Origin: Actinomycetota bacterium
GTDB lineage: Bacteria; Actinomycetota; Acidimicrobiia; Acidimicrobiales; Microtrichaceae
Direction: 5' to 3'
DNA length: 64,000 nt
NCBI GenBank assembly: GCA_016870275.1
Contig: VGBZ01000008.1
Location: 1 to 64,000, forward strand
Made by a program: the position numbers and the translations under genes. The notes below the pieces were generated by a model. That model was not told the DNA's origin. It made no database searches and saw nothing but the letters and a program-made list of their open reading frames with translations. Shown in pieces: positions 25,917 through 35,507 of the stretch (positions within the stretch are counted from its first letter, which is position 1; every line of letters begins with the position of its first letter).

Positions 25917-27170
25917 TCAGGCCTGGCCGGACTGGGTGCGGACCAGATCGATCAGGTTCCCCAGCGCCACGTTGACGTCGACCAGATGGAGACCCCACTG
26001 CGGGGTGATCCGCCCGCCCAGGTCGTCGGGTCGCTGGTCACCGGGGGCCCACGCGCTCGTCACCTGCAGCCAGTCGAACTGCTCGTCGGCGACGCACCGT
26101 CCGTCCCACCAGCCCTCGAGCCGGACGAAGGGTGTGGTGGCGCCGGGCTGCACGCCGCCCGGGTAGTAGGAGTCGAGGTCGCCGGATCCGCCGCCGAGTG
26201 CGGCCGGGTTGGTGCAGACCACCCGGCCGCCCCCGTTTCGGACGCGACCGAAGAGGCTGTCGGGCGGGGGCGGCTGGGCCGACTCGAACGTGGCGTAGCT
26301 CACGACGCACCCGGTCTGGGCCGACTCGGTGCACGGGGGGACGTTCTCGAACGCGTCGGGGGAGCCGGGTGCCGGGACACCGCTCCCGATCAGGAGCGCC
26401 GAGACCATCCGGTCGCGCACGGCCGGGTCGTCGTCGATCTCCTCGGCGATGAGTCGGCGCAGGTGGCCTGCCCCCTGGGAGTGTCCGATCAGGACGAACC
26501 GTCGGTCGGCGCCGTCGGTCCGTTGGTACTGCTGCCAGGCGTTGCGCACGTCGGCGTAGGCCACCTCGAACGGCGGGCGGGCGCCCGGGAGCGTCGTGGT
26601 GGTGCCACCGCCGAGCACGGCGAGTCCGCGGATCGGGACCTGCTGGTAACTCGGGGCGAAGGTGCGGCACACCTCGGCGAATCGGGCGAACTGGTTGGCG
26701 ATGACGTTCTCCTCCTCCGGGCCGGGGATCCGGTCGGCGTTCGGGGGCGGATCACCCGAGACCGTGGGGTAGGCGTAGAAGCAGTCGATCGGGGCGTCGG
26801 TCGCCGGGGTGAACGGCTCGACCTGGGTGGAGCCGTCGGCCCGGACGAGCGTGGCGGTGAGGTCGATGTCGCACAGGTCGTCGATCAGGTCGGGCCGGCA
26901 CAGCCAGTTGGCGGGATCGTCGTACGCGCTCACGGGTTCGCCCGGACCGCCGGAGTCCGCGACGCCGTCGCCCGCACCGTCGTTCGCACCGCCGGTCGGG
27001 ACAGTCGTGGTCGCCGATCCACTCGAGTCGCCGCTCGAGCACGCGGCGGCCGACATCAGGCTGATCGCCGTGACGAGGACGGCGAGGAGGACGGCGATCC
27101 GTCCGCCGACGCGCCGGGCCCTACCCGACGCCGCCGGTCGGCGGCAGCTGGTTCGGTGACGGTCGCCCAT
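25917..27170 (-). CDS. DUF3089-family alpha/beta-hydrolase-like lipoprotein
   Basis: A 417-residue secreted protein. The signal peptide ends LMSAAACSSGD, a lipobox, followed by a Gly/Ser linker. The core has DCFYAYPTVSGDP near residue 125, FAPSYQQVPIRGLAV, and the nucleophile elbow LIGHSQGAGHLRRLI near residue 230. GLHLVDVNVALGNL supplies the terminal His region. Such proteins are probable lipases or esterases of the actinobacterial envelope; no substrate is known. The ATG at 27170 gives a classic Arg-rich signal peptide. It sits opposite to, and between, mutB and meaB. Confidence 0.85.
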   Translation of the reverse strand: MGDRHRTSCRRPAASGRARRVGGRIAVLLAVLVTAISLMSAAACSSGDSSGSATTTVPTGGANDGAGDGVADSGGPGEPVSAYDDPANWLCRPDLIDDLCDIDLTATLVRADGSTQVEPFTPATDAPIDCFYAYPTVSGDPPPNADRIPGPEEENVIANQFARFAEVCRTFAPSYQQVPIRGLAVLGGGTTTTLPGARPPFEVAYADVRNAWQQYQRTDGADRRFVLIGHSQGAGHLRRLIAEEIDDDPAVRDRMVSALLIGSGVPAPGSPDAFENVPPCTESAQTGCVVSYATFESAQPPPPDSLFGRVRNGGGRVVCTNPAALGGGSGDLDSYYPGGVQPGATTPFVRLEGWWDGRCVADEQFDWLQVTSAWAPGDQRPDDLGGRITPQWGLHLVDVNVALGNLIDLVRTQSGQA

Positions 27171-27297
27171 GGCTCCACTCCTCGGTCGCGCTGCTCTCGG
27201 CCTCGCGTGGTCGCGTGAACCGCTCGAGACTACGACCCGCGCAACGGTGTCGCCGGTCTCGACCGATGGCAACGGACGCCGCCGGTACGCTGAACCT

Positions 27298-28287
27298 GTG
27301 GCGCTGATGCTCAACCGGGACGAGTACGTCGAGGGCGTGCTCGCCGGCGACCGCATGGTGCTCGCCCGCACGATCACGCTCCTCGAGAGCAACCGACCAG
27401 AGCACCGCACCACGGCGGGCGAGGTCCTCGAGGCGCTGCTCCCCGATTCCGGTGGCAGTCACCGGGTCGGGATCACTGGCGTGCCCGGCGTCGGGAAGTC
27501 GACGTTCATCGACCAGCTGGGTGTGAACCTGACGTCGAGCGGGCACCGCGTGGCCGTGCTCGCCGTGGATCCGACCAGTTCCCGGACCGGTGGCTCGATC
27601 CTCGGGGACAAGACCCGCATGGAGCGACTCGCCGTCGACCCGGGAGCATTCATCAGGCCGTCGCCGGCCGGGGAGACGCTCGGTGGTGTGACTCGGGCGA
27701 CCCGGGAGACGATCCTCGTGTGTGAAGCCGCCGGCTTCGATGTCGTGCTCGTCGAGACCGTCGGGGTCGGGCAGTCCGAGACGGTGGTCGCCGGCATGGT
27801 CGATTGCTTCGTCGTGCTCATGTTGAGCGGTGCCGGTGACGATCTCCAGGGAATCAAGAAGGGAGTCCTCGAACTCGCCGACGTCGTGGCCATCAACAAG
27901 GCTGATGGCGACAACGTCGCCCGAGCCCAACTCGCAGCCGGGGAGTACCGGACGGCGCTGCACCTCGTCGGATCCGCCTCGCCCACCTGGACCACACCGG
28001 TGCTGACCTGCTCGGCCACGACGAACGTCGGCCTCGAGGACCTCTGGACCCAGGTGCGGATTCACCGGGAACGGATGACGGCGTCGGGGGAGTTCGCCGC
28101 TCGGAGGTCGACCCAGCAGGTCGAGTGGATGTGGTCGATGCTCGACGACCGGCTCCGGTCGTCGTTGCGGCACGATCCGGTTGTTCGGGATCACCTCTCG
28201 GAGGTGGAGGCGGCCGTTGCTGGTGGGACTCTCCCGGCCACCGTGGCTGTCGATCGACTGTGGGACAGATTCCGTGCCGGGGCCTGA
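27298..28287 (+). CDS. meaB: Methylmalonyl-CoA mutase-associated GTPase MeaB/ArgK
   Basis: A 329-residue G3E-family GTPase that gates adenosylcobalamin loading and protects the mutase. Walker A is GVPGVGKSTF near residue 57. DPTSSRTGGSILGDKTRM, VETVGVGQSE and NKADG follow in family order. The C-terminal helices ending VDRLWDRFRAG form the dimer arm. The GTG at 27298 or an ATG nine bases on are both possible starts. Its usual place is directly after mutB; here it is displaced by 2.65 kb. Confidence 0.95.
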   Translation: MALMLNRDEYVEGVLAGDRMVLARTITLLESNRPEHRTTAGEVLEALLPDSGGSHRVGITGVPGVGKSTFIDQLGVNLTSSGHRVAVLAVDPTSSRTGGSILGDKTRMERLAVDPGAFIRPSPAGETLGGVTRATRETILVCEAAGFDVVLVETVGVGQSETVVAGMVDCFVVLMLSGAGDDLQGIKKGVLELADVVAINKADGDNVARAQLAAGEYRTALHLVGSASPTWTTPVLTCSATTNVGLEDLWTQVRIHRERMTASGEFAARRSTQQVEWMWSMLDDRLRSSLRHDPVVRDHLSEVEAAVAGGTLPATVAVDRLWDRFRAGA

Positions 28288-28333
28288 GGGTCGACGACTT
28301 GGGTAGATCTACGCAGTTGCGGATGTGGCGCCC

Positions 28334-29119
28334 ATGACGTTGGCTGGAGGGGTGCGACGTCCGTTCCCCATCGGGATCCTGACCACGTTCGTGGCACTGA
28401 CAGCGACGCTCTCGGCGCTGGCCGTCTCGTGTGGATCCACGAGTGGCGAGCCGGTCGCAGCCCCGGCTCCCGGTGCCGCCGTGACGTCGGCCGTGCCAGC
28501 ACCTCCAGCCGAGGTCGCCGGAGCGACCGAGTTGCGGCCGACGGTCGACACCGGGCTCGATGAACGTCTGCGGAGCAGCCTCCGGGAGCTTCGTTCCACG
28601 GCGTGTGGGACCGACCGCCAGGGGACCGTCTCGCTGGTCGAGATCGGTGGTCGGGTCGTGGCGATCACGAACCGTCACGTCGTGGCGGGAGCCGCAGAGG
28701 CCAACATCGTCGACGGTGACGGGACGCTCAGCCCCGCTCGGGTCGAGGGGGCTGTCACCGGCCGGGACGCCGCCACTCTCGATGCCACGGTCCTCGCTGC
28801 GACGGGCTCGCCGCTCACGACCGGGGCAGCGCCTCCGGTCGGAACGGACGTGGTCGTGGCCGGGTTCCCCGACGGGGTCTACTCCGCTGCTGCCGGTCGG
28901 ATCGTGTCGATCGAGGAACGTATCGACGATGGGGGGGAGGTGTCGGTGTTCCTCGTCGATGTCCCGGCCAACAGCGGGATCTCCGGAGGTCTCGTGGTCG
29001 ACACAGAGGGCCGGGCGGTCGGGTTGGTGGCGGCCCGTGACCCGGAAACGGGCAACGCCGTGGCCTACCCGTTCGCAGCGGTGACAGCACCGCTCGAGGC
29101 CGACCCGCCTGGATGCTGA
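28334..29119 (+). CDS. Trypsin-like serine protease lipoprotein
   Basis: A 261-residue secreted protein. The signal peptide ends SALAVSCGS, a lipobox. The protease domain begins near residue 95: ITNRHVVAGA carries the catalytic His, TLDATVLAA the Asp, and PANSGISGGLVVDTEG the Ser with the GxSGG oxyanion loop. The Ser loop is usually GNSGGP, so this one is slightly degenerate, but Ser and Gly-Gly remain. It may process or sense envelope proteins. It lies 46 bases after meaB on the same strand. Confidence 0.8.
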   Translation: MTLAGGVRRPFPIGILTTFVALTATLSALAVSCGSTSGEPVAAPAPGAAVTSAVPAPPAEVAGATELRPTVDTGLDERLRSSLRELRSTACGTDRQGTVSLVEIGGRVVAITNRHVVAGAAEANIVDGDGTLSPARVEGAVTGRDAATLDATVLAATGSPLTTGAAPPVGTDVVVAGFPDGVYSAAAGRIVSIEERIDDGGEVSVFLVDVPANSGISGGLVVDTEGRAVGLVAARDPETGNAVAYPFAAVTAPLEADPPGC

Positions 29120-29200
29120 CCCACTCGCCCGTGCCACCGAAGAGAAGTAGCCTCGTGTGAGGAAACCTGACTGATTGCTGGACCGAGACCGGGGGGTTGT

Positions 29201-30139
29201 GTGTTTGACACCAGAGGGCAAGTGGATCGGCGTCGATCCGGTCGGAGGTTCGCATCAGTGGCACTCGTCCTGGCCGCAGCGGTCGTGGGGGCGTGTTCAC
29301 CGTCGGTGTCGGGGCCACGACCCGGTGCTGAGGGACCGTTTCGTTACGTCTCGCTCGGGGACTCGTACGTGTCGGGACCGCTGCTCCCCGAGCCGTACGG
29401 TGAACCGATCGACTGCGGGAGGTCACGGACCAACTGGCCGGCCCAGGTGGCCAGGGCCATCGATGCCCGCCAGTTCATCGACGCCAGTTGCGGGTCGGCC
29501 AAGAGCATCCACATGACCGAGGAGCAGCGGGCACCGCTCGGTTCCAAGACCCGGCCCCAGTTCGAGGCGCTCACCCCCGACACCGATCTGGTGACCATCG
29601 GCGTGGGCGGGAACGACGTCGGGTTCGACGGTCTCGCGAAGGGGTGCGTCAACCTGCTTCCCTTCCCGCTCGGCGACGCCCCGTGGGGCCGACCGTGCAT
29701 TCAGAAGAACGTCTTCGGCTCGTGGGACAAGACGAGTTGGAAGATCGAGCAGGCCCGGCCGAAGGTCACCGCTGTGCTCGCCGGAATCATCGAACGCGCC
29801 CCTGCGGCCCGGGTCATCCTGGTCGGCTACCCGGTGGCGTTTCCCGACAGCGGCGTCGGTTGCTGGCCCCAGGTCCCGATCCTCGATGTCGACGTGAAGT
29901 ACCTCCGTGACAAGTACCGCGAGATGAATCAGATGCTCGCCGACGCTGCTCAGTCCCAAGGGGTTGAGTTCGTCGATGCCTACACGCCGAGCATCGGCCA
30001 CGACGTGTGCCAGCCCTACCCGAACGCTTGGGTCAACACGATCAACCTCGACCCGCCGGGCCTGCCCCTGCATCCCAACATCTACTCGCACAACCGGACA
30101 GCTCAGGCGGTGACCGCAGCGATCGTCGCCGGGCCCTGA
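29201..30139 (+). CDS. SGNH/GDSL hydrolase lipoprotein
   Basis: A 312-residue secreted esterase or lipase. The signal ends AAAVVGACSPS, a lipobox. Block I is YVSLGDSYVSG with the nucleophilic Ser; block III is GVGGNDVGF; the terminal PPGLPLHPN carries the catalytic His. Several Cys pairs (CGRSRTN, CGSAKS, CVNLL, CIQKN, CWPQ, CQPY) suggest disulfides outside the cell. The substrate may be an acyl ester of lipid or polysaccharide. It stands alone, with an 81-base gap upstream, and converges on the deacylase gene. Confidence 0.88.
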   Translation: MFDTRGQVDRRRSGRRFASVALVLAAAVVGACSPSVSGPRPGAEGPFRYVSLGDSYVSGPLLPEPYGEPIDCGRSRTNWPAQVARAIDARQFIDASCGSAKSIHMTEEQRAPLGSKTRPQFEALTPDTDLVTIGVGGNDVGFDGLAKGCVNLLPFPLGDAPWGRPCIQKNVFGSWDKTSWKIEQARPKVTAVLAGIIERAPAARVILVGYPVAFPDSGVGCWPQVPILDVDVKYLRDKYREMNQMLADAAQSQGVEFVDAYTPSIGHDVCQPYPNAWVNTINLDPPGLPLHPNIYSHNRTAQAVTAAIVAGP

Positions 30140-30189
30140 CAGGGTGACCTACAGCAGTCGTTCCGTCCGGTGAGTTCCGGCCGCTGACG

Positions 30190-31887
30190 TCAGTCGGTTG
30201 ATCTGAGAATCCGCCCGGCGAGCTCGCCGGTGTGGACGCCGCGTTCCATGAACGGCACACCGTTGACGATGGTGTGCTCGTATCCCGAAGCGGTCTGGGT
30301 GAACCGGGGTGCACCGCCGGGAAAGTCCCGAACGATCCGAGGTACGGGCAGGGCGAGTGCGTCGAGGTCGATCACGTTCACGTCGGCGTATGCACCCGGA
30401 CGGATCTCCCCTCGGTCCCGGTAGCCAATGAACCGGGCCGTGTCAGAGGTCAGCCGACGGACACCTTCCTCCAGCGAGAGGAGTCCTCGATCCCGGACCC
30501 AGTGGCTGAGGAACCACGTCGGCTGACTGGCATCCATGATCTGGGTGGCGTGTGCGCCTGCGTCTGCGAGTCCGATGATGGTCACCGGCGAGGTGATCAA
30601 CTCCGCAACGGCGTCCTCGTCGGTGTTCATGACCGGCCAGTTCACCACCGACCGGCCATCGGATCGGTCCAGTTCATCAAGATGCCACTCGAGCGGGTGG
30701 AGGCCCGCTGCGGCTGAGCGTTCGGCGAGTGAGTCACCGGGACCGTAGGAGTAGCTCGCCGGTGCGTCAGCGGACATCGGGTACATGCGCTCGAACGAGG
30801 CGACCGGCTGCTGCCGAGCCTCTTCGATCAGCGCCGAGCGATGGATCGGCTGTCGGATCCAGTCGAGTTGGTCCCCGGCGGGTGCGCCCACGACCGGGCC
30901 GAATGCCCCGCACCCGTCGAGGAGGGTGTTGCCGCCGAGACAGAACAGCACCCCCACGCTGCGGGGGGTGATCTGCGGCCGGAGTTGAGCGCCGCGACCA
31001 TTGGCCTGTGCAGTGAGTTCGCAGACCCGCCGGTAGTGATCCTCGAGCGATCCGATCTGCTGGAGGTTGAAGCTGAACGGCCGACCGGTGCGGACCGACA
31101 ACTCGGCCATCCATCCGACCTCATCGTCGACCCGGTCGCCGGGCTCGTGTTCGAAGTTGTAGCGAGGGGCGCTCTCGAACACTCCCCGACCGGCCGCAGC
31201 GAGCGCCTCGCCGATGTGGAGGAACTCCTCGGGCTCGCTCCACGTGCCGGGCACGTTCCGGCCGTCCGGTACTCGATGGAACAGGCTGCGTGAGATCGAG
31301 TAGCCGAGGGCACCCGCATCGAGTGATTCGGCGGCGATCCGACGCATCTCGTCGAGTTGCTCGCTGGTCGGGGCGAAGTCGCGTTCGCAGGCAGCATCGC
31401 CAGCGACGTAGAGGCGGACGGCGACGTCCCCGACGTACGCCCCGGCGTTAAGGCCCCGAGGAAGATGCTCGAGAGCCGACAGGTACCCACCGAAGTCCTC
31501 CCAGTCCCACGGGAGACCCTCGAGGATGCACGAAGCGGGGATGTCCTCGACGGACTCCATGGCGGTGGCGAGCAGTTCGGCCTGTCCGGCGTGCACTGGC
31601 GCAAACGTCATCCCGCAGTTGCCCATCACCACCGATGTCACCCCGTGCCAACACGACGACGACATGGTCGGGTCCCATCCAACCTGGGCATCCAGATGGG
31701 AGTGGAGATCGACGAACCCCGGCGTCACGATCAGTCCGTCGGCGTCGATGACTCTCTGCGCATGGGTTCCTGCGAGGTCACCGACGGCGACCACGCGGTC
31801 GCCATCGATCGCTACGTCGGCCCGAACGGCCGGTGCCCCTGTGCCGTCGACGACCGTCCCGCCGGTGATGAGAACGTCGTGGCCCAC
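30190..31887 (-). CDS. N-acyl-D-amino-acid deacylase-like amidohydrolase
   Basis: A 565-residue metal-dependent amidohydrolase of the D-aminoacylase type. It opens DVLITGGTVVDGTGAPAVRADVAIDGDRVVAVG, then TPGFVDLHSHLDAQ with the HxH metal site. VMGNCGMTFAP and the late GLADAGAHATQIMD also match. It probably hydrolyses an N-acyl or related C-N bond; stereochemistry is inferred from family only. AGGAGG nine bases before the GTG at 31887 fixes the start. It is divergent from the polysaccharide locus with about 150 bases between. Confidence 0.88.
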   Translation of the reverse strand: MGHDVLITGGTVVDGTGAPAVRADVAIDGDRVVAVGDLAGTHAQRVIDADGLIVTPGFVDLHSHLDAQVGWDPTMSSSCWHGVTSVVMGNCGMTFAPVHAGQAELLATAMESVEDIPASCILEGLPWDWEDFGGYLSALEHLPRGLNAGAYVGDVAVRLYVAGDAACERDFAPTSEQLDEMRRIAAESLDAGALGYSISRSLFHRVPDGRNVPGTWSEPEEFLHIGEALAAAGRGVFESAPRYNFEHEPGDRVDDEVGWMAELSVRTGRPFSFNLQQIGSLEDHYRRVCELTAQANGRGAQLRPQITPRSVGVLFCLGGNTLLDGCGAFGPVVGAPAGDQLDWIRQPIHRSALIEEARQQPVASFERMYPMSADAPASYSYGPGDSLAERSAAAGLHPLEWHLDELDRSDGRSVVNWPVMNTDEDAVAELITSPVTIIGLADAGAHATQIMDASQPTWFLSHWVRDRGLLSLEEGVRRLTSDTARFIGYRDRGEIRPGAYADVNVIDLDALALPVPRIVRDFPGGAPRFTQTASGYEHTIVNGVPFMERGVHTGELAGRILRSTD

Positions 31888-32037
31888 GCTGTCGACCTCC
31901 TGAAACCGTGGCCATGTGAACGCCGTCGATGCCAACTGTCGGCCACCACCACGTCGGAGACTACTCTTCAAGAGGTCACCAGGCCGTACATGCATTCTGG
32001 CCTGTTACCTGAACGAGAGCACCGAGGTATATCGAAC

Positions 32038-33048
32038 GTGTCGACGGTGGTGGTGAGCGGAGCGGCTGGCATGGTCGGCTCACACGTGACCGAGTTGCTC
32101 GTCGCCCGCGGCGACCACGTCGTCGGCGTCGACAACCTGCTGACCGGCGATCTGGCCAATCTGGCCTCGGTCGTCGGGTCCGACCGGTTTGAGTTCGTCG
32201 AGTGCTGTGCCTCGGAGCTGCCATCGCTGCCGGACAGGACGACCGCAGTGCTGCACCTCGGGTCGCCGGCCTCGCCACGTCACTTCCGCGACCTTCCGAT
32301 GGAGGTGCTCCGGGCGGGAAGCACGGCGACCCTGCACCTGCTCGACCTGGCCGAACGTGCTGGAGCGACGTTCCTGTTCGCCTCGAGCAGCGAGGTCTAC
32401 GGAGAACCGCTCGTACACCCCCAACCGGAGGACTACCGCGGCAACGTCAGCACACTCGGAGAACGGGCCTGCTACGACGAGGCCAAGCGGTTCTCCGAGG
32501 CTGCCGTCGACACCTATCGGCTGCGGCGCGGGCTCGATACTCGGATCGCCCGGATCTTCAACACCTACGGCCCCCGCATGCGACTCGACGACGGCCGCAT
32601 CGTGGTGACGTTCGCTCAGCAGGCCTTGACCGGTGCCCCGCTGACGGTGCACGGCGACGGCTTCCAGACGCGCAGTTACTGCTACGTCGATGATCTGGCA
32701 TCAGGGATCCTCGCCCTGCTCGACAGTGACGTGGGCGTCCCGGTCAACCTCGGGTCGACCGAGGAGCACACGGTGCTGGGAGTGGCCCGCCTCGTGCTCC
32801 GGCTGACCGGCAGCGAGTCGGAGGTCAAATTCGTCGATCGGCCCGAGAACGACCCGAGCCGCCGCCGGCCCGACCTGACCCGCGCCAAGGACATGCTCGA
32901 CTGGGAACCGACAGTCGGTCTCGATGAGGGCATGCGCCGGACCATCGAATCGATCGCCGCACAGGTCGGCGTCGAACTTCCGGCCGACGCAAGGATCGGC
33001 TCCGGATCATCGGCCGCCGTTGACTCCCATCGGGCGGTGCAGCCGTGA
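32038..33048 (+). CDS. NAD-dependent epimerase/decarboxylase, UDP-glucuronate decarboxylase (UXS)-like
   Basis: A 336-residue extended SDR enzyme. [18 protein letters not shown] is the NAD loop. [11 protein letters not shown] gives Ser and [14 protein letters not shown] the Tyr-x-x-x-Lys. [29 protein letters not shown] and [18 protein letters not shown] are the UXS pattern, so the likely product is UDP-xylose from UDP-glucuronate. It could also be a related 4,6-dehydratase or 4-epimerase. It overlaps fcl by four bases and heads a nucleotide-sugar operon. Confidence 0.87.
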   Translation: MSTVVVSGAAGMVGSHVTELLVARGDHVVGVDNLLTGDLANLASVVGSDRFEFVECCASELPSLPDRTTAVLHLGSPASPRHFRDLPMEVLRAGSTATLHLLDLAERAGATFLFASSSEVYGEPLVHPQPEDYRGNVSTLGERACYDEAKRFSEAAVDTYRLRRGLDTRIARIFNTYGPRMRLDDGRIVVTFAQQALTGAPLTVHGDGFQTRSYCYVDDLASGILALLDSDVGVPVNLGSTEEHTVLGVARLVLRLTGSESEVKFVDRPENDPSRRRPDLTRAKDMLDWEPTVGLDEGMRRTIESIAAQVGVELPADARIGSGSSAAVDSHRAVQP

Positions 33049-33998
33049 CGTTCGTAGTGGCGCCGGATGAACCGGTGTTCGTGGCCGGGCACCGGGGCCT
33101 CGTCGGCTCGGCCATCGTTCGCCGCCTCGAGGCCGGGGGCCACCGCAACCTGCTCACAGCGAACCGTCAGCAGGTCGATCTGCGTGATCAGGCGGCGGTG
33201 AACGCCTGGATGGACCAACACCGTCCTCGGGTGATCTACCTGGTGGCTGGGACCGTCGGCGGCATCCTGGCCAACAGCACCCGCCCGGCCGAGTTCCTCT
33301 ACGACAACCTGATGATCCACGCGAACGTGATCCAGGCGGCCAGGTCGGCACAGGTCGAGAAGCTGCTCTACCTCGGGAGTTCGTGCATCTACCCGCGACT
33401 GGCGGACCAGCCCATCACCGAGGAGGCGCTGCTCACCGGGCCGCTCGAGCCGACGAATGAGGCCTACGCCATCGCCAAGATCGCCGGGATCAAGATGTGC
33501 GACGCGTACCGCACCCAGTACGGCTGCAACTTCGTCTCGGCGATGCCGACGAACCTCTACGGCCCGAACGACAACTTCGACCTCGAGTCCAGCCACGTGC
33601 TACCCGCGCTGATGCGCAAGTTCGACGACGCCCGTCGGTCGGGGGCCGACTCGGTGACGGTGTGGGGCACGGGGACGCCGCGTCGGGAGTTCCTGCACGT
33701 CGACGATCTTGCCGACGCCTGCGTCTTCCTGATGGCGCGCTACACCGAACCGGGTCCCATCAACGTCGGGTTCGGCTCCGACGTCGCCATCGGCGAGTTG
33801 GCAGCCCTGGTCCGCGACGTCGTGCATCCCGAGGCCTCGATCGAGTTCGACACCTCGAAGCCTGACGGGATGCCTCGCAAGCTGCTCGATTCCGACCGGC
33901 TGCACCAGCTGGGCTGGCGTCCCTCGATCGATCTCGAGGACGGGATCCGCTCGACGTACGAGTGGTACCTCGCCAACGTGACAGGTGCGACCTCGTGA
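33045..33998 (+). CDS. fcl: GDP-L-fucose synthase-like epimerase/reductase
   Basis: A 317-residue SDR enzyme. [48 protein letters not shown] and [11 protein letters not shown] are nearly diagnostic of GDP-4-keto-6-deoxymannose 3,5-epimerase/4-reductase. It would make GDP-L-fucose or a close analogue for the surface polymer. The partner GDP-mannose dehydratase (gmd) is not in the window. Both flanks overlap neighbours by GTGA, so uxs-like, fcl and the sugar transferase form one translation-coupled unit. Confidence 0.92.
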   Translation: MTFVVAPDEPVFVAGHRGLVGSAIVRRLEAGGHRNLLTANRQQVDLRDQAAVNAWMDQHRPRVIYLVAGTVGGILANSTRPAEFLYDNLMIHANVIQAARSAQVEKLLYLGSSCIYPRLADQPITEEALLTGPLEPTNEAYAIAKIAGIKMCDAYRTQYGCNFVSAMPTNLYGPNDNFDLESSHVLPALMRKFDDARRSGADSVTVWGTGTPRREFLHVDDLADACVFLMARYTEPGPINVGFGSDVAIGELAALVRDVVHPEASIEFDTSKPDGMPRKLLDSDRLHQLGWRPSIDLEDGIRSTYEWYLANVTGATS

Positions 33999-34663
33999 TC
34001 GAGCGATCCGATTATGGACCTGACGCCGGTGGCCCGGGCGACATCGAGGCGGAGGACGTCGCCCCGTGGGCGAACTCGTCGGCGAAGCGGGCGTTCGACC
34101 TGCTGGTGGCCGTGCCGCTCGCCGTTGCGACACTGCCACTGCTCGGCGCGCTGCTGGCGGTGTCGGCCGTGGTGTTCCGGGCCAATCCGCTGTTCACCCA
34201 GGACCGACTGGGGCGTGACGGCGTGATGTTCCGGTTCGTCAAGATCAGGAGCCTCGCGCCGTCGGTGCCCTCATCGATCGACAAGTACGCGCTGGCCGAG
34301 CAGCCGCTGTCACGGTGGGGGCGGTTCATCCGGAGCAGCCACCTCGACGAGCTCCCACAGCTCTGGCTGGTGGTGTCCGGGTCCATGTCGTTGGTGGGAC
34401 CACGACCGGAGCTGCCGGAGATCGCGGCCGGGTTCGACCCGGACTTCGTCGCCCGCAGGACCCTCATCCGACCGGGAGTGACCGGACTCTGGCAGACGAG
34501 CCAGGCCGTGATCGGGCTCATCGGTGAGGCGCCCGAGTACGACGACCTCTACCTCACCGCCGCCAGCGCCCGTCTGGACGTGACGGTGCTGATCCGGACG
34601 ATCCGCCAGCCGTTCGGCGGCGGGCTCCTGACGTTCGACGAGTACGCGCAACTGGCGGCCTGA
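33995..34663 (+). CDS. Initiating polyprenyl-phosphate sugar-phosphate transferase
   Basis: A 222-residue phosphoglycosyl transferase with a single N-terminal membrane helix ([24 protein letters not shown]). [47 protein letters not shown] and [12 protein letters not shown] are the catalytic signature of the WcaJ/PglC group. It places the first sugar phosphate on undecaprenyl phosphate and so starts each repeat unit. The short form lacks the large multi-helix N-terminal half of WcaJ. Confidence 0.93.
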   Translation: MIERSDYGPDAGGPGDIEAEDVAPWANSSAKRAFDLLVAVPLAVATLPLLGALLAVSAVVFRANPLFTQDRLGRDGVMFRFVKIRSLAPSVPSSIDKYALAEQPLSRWGRFIRSSHLDELPQLWLVVSGSMSLVGPRPELPEIAAGFDPDFVARRTLIRPGVTGLWQTSQAVIGLIGEAPEYDDLYLTAASARLDVTVLIRTIRQPFGGGLLTFDEYAQLAA

Positions 34664-34691
34664 GCCGCTGCACGGTGGAGCGGATCCCGCA

Positions 34692-35507
34692 GTGACGCCC
34701 TGGGTCCGCAACTGTGGGGTCCGGGTACTCGCCGTCGGTCCTGAACGGGCAGTGTCGCTCGTTCTCGAGGCGGCATTGCGAGCCGACAGGGATCCTGAGG
34801 CCCGGCCGGGAGTCGTGGCCCACCTCTGCAACGCCTGGACCTTGGCATGTGCTCGTTCGGATCCCGCCTACGCAGCGGTCCTCGAGCGGGGCGACCTCCC
34901 GTTCGCCGACGGCACACCGTTGGTGTGGTTCGCCCGACTCGCCGGCTCGGACGTCCGCCGTCGCGTGTACGGGCCGGATCTCGTGCTCGACGTCGCTGAT
35001 GCAGGTCGAATGCTCCGAGTCCGCCACTACCTGCTCGGGGGTACTCCTGAGACGGTGGTTGCGCTCAGAGCGGCTCTCGATCGCCACGCCCCCGGCCTGG
35101 AGGTCGTCGGGTTCGAGTCCCCCCCGTTCGGCCCGCTCAGCGATGCTGACCTGAGCGACATCGCCGAGCGGATCGTGTCCTCCGGGGCAACGGTCGTGTG
35201 GGTGGGGCTCGGCACCCCGCAGCAGGACATCGTCGTCGATCGGCTCCGGAACTCGGTACCTGCTGTGCTCGTGCCGGTGGGTGCGGCGTTCGACTTCATC
35301 AGCGGGAACAGGCGCCAAGCTCCTCGGTGGGTCCAGCGCTGCGGTCTGGAGTGGTTGTTCCGTCTGTCAGTTGAGCCAAGACGCCTCTGGCGCAGGTACG
35401 TCCTCGGGATCCCGAACTACGTCGCCGGATCACTCATCGATCTCGTTGCGGCGCGCGGGAGGCCGCACCTCCACGATGGTGGGGTACCTCAGGAGCTACT
35501 GGATTGA
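34692..35507 (+). CDS. WecG/TagA/CpsF-family glycosyltransferase
   Basis: A 271-residue GT26 enzyme. VVAHLCNAWTLACARSDPAY, LPFADGTPLVWFARLAG and VYGPDLVLD match the family's front half; VVWVGLGTPQQDIVVDRL and VGAAFDFISGNRRQAPRWVQRCGLEWLFRL the back half. It adds the second sugar to the lipid carrier, consistent with its place 28 bases after the initiating transferase. Its 3' end overlaps the convergent kinase gene by 19 bases. Confidence 0.92.
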   Translation: MTPWVRNCGVRVLAVGPERAVSLVLEAALRADRDPEARPGVVAHLCNAWTLACARSDPAYAAVLERGDLPFADGTPLVWFARLAGSDVRRRVYGPDLVLDVADAGRMLRVRHYLLGGTPETVVALRAALDRHAPGLEVVGFESPPFGPLSDADLSDIAERIVSSGATVVWVGLGTPQQDIVVDRLRNSVPAVLVPVGAAFDFISGNRRQAPRWVQRCGLEWLFRLSVEPRRLWRRYVLGIPNYVAGSLIDLVAARGRPHLHDGGVPQELLD

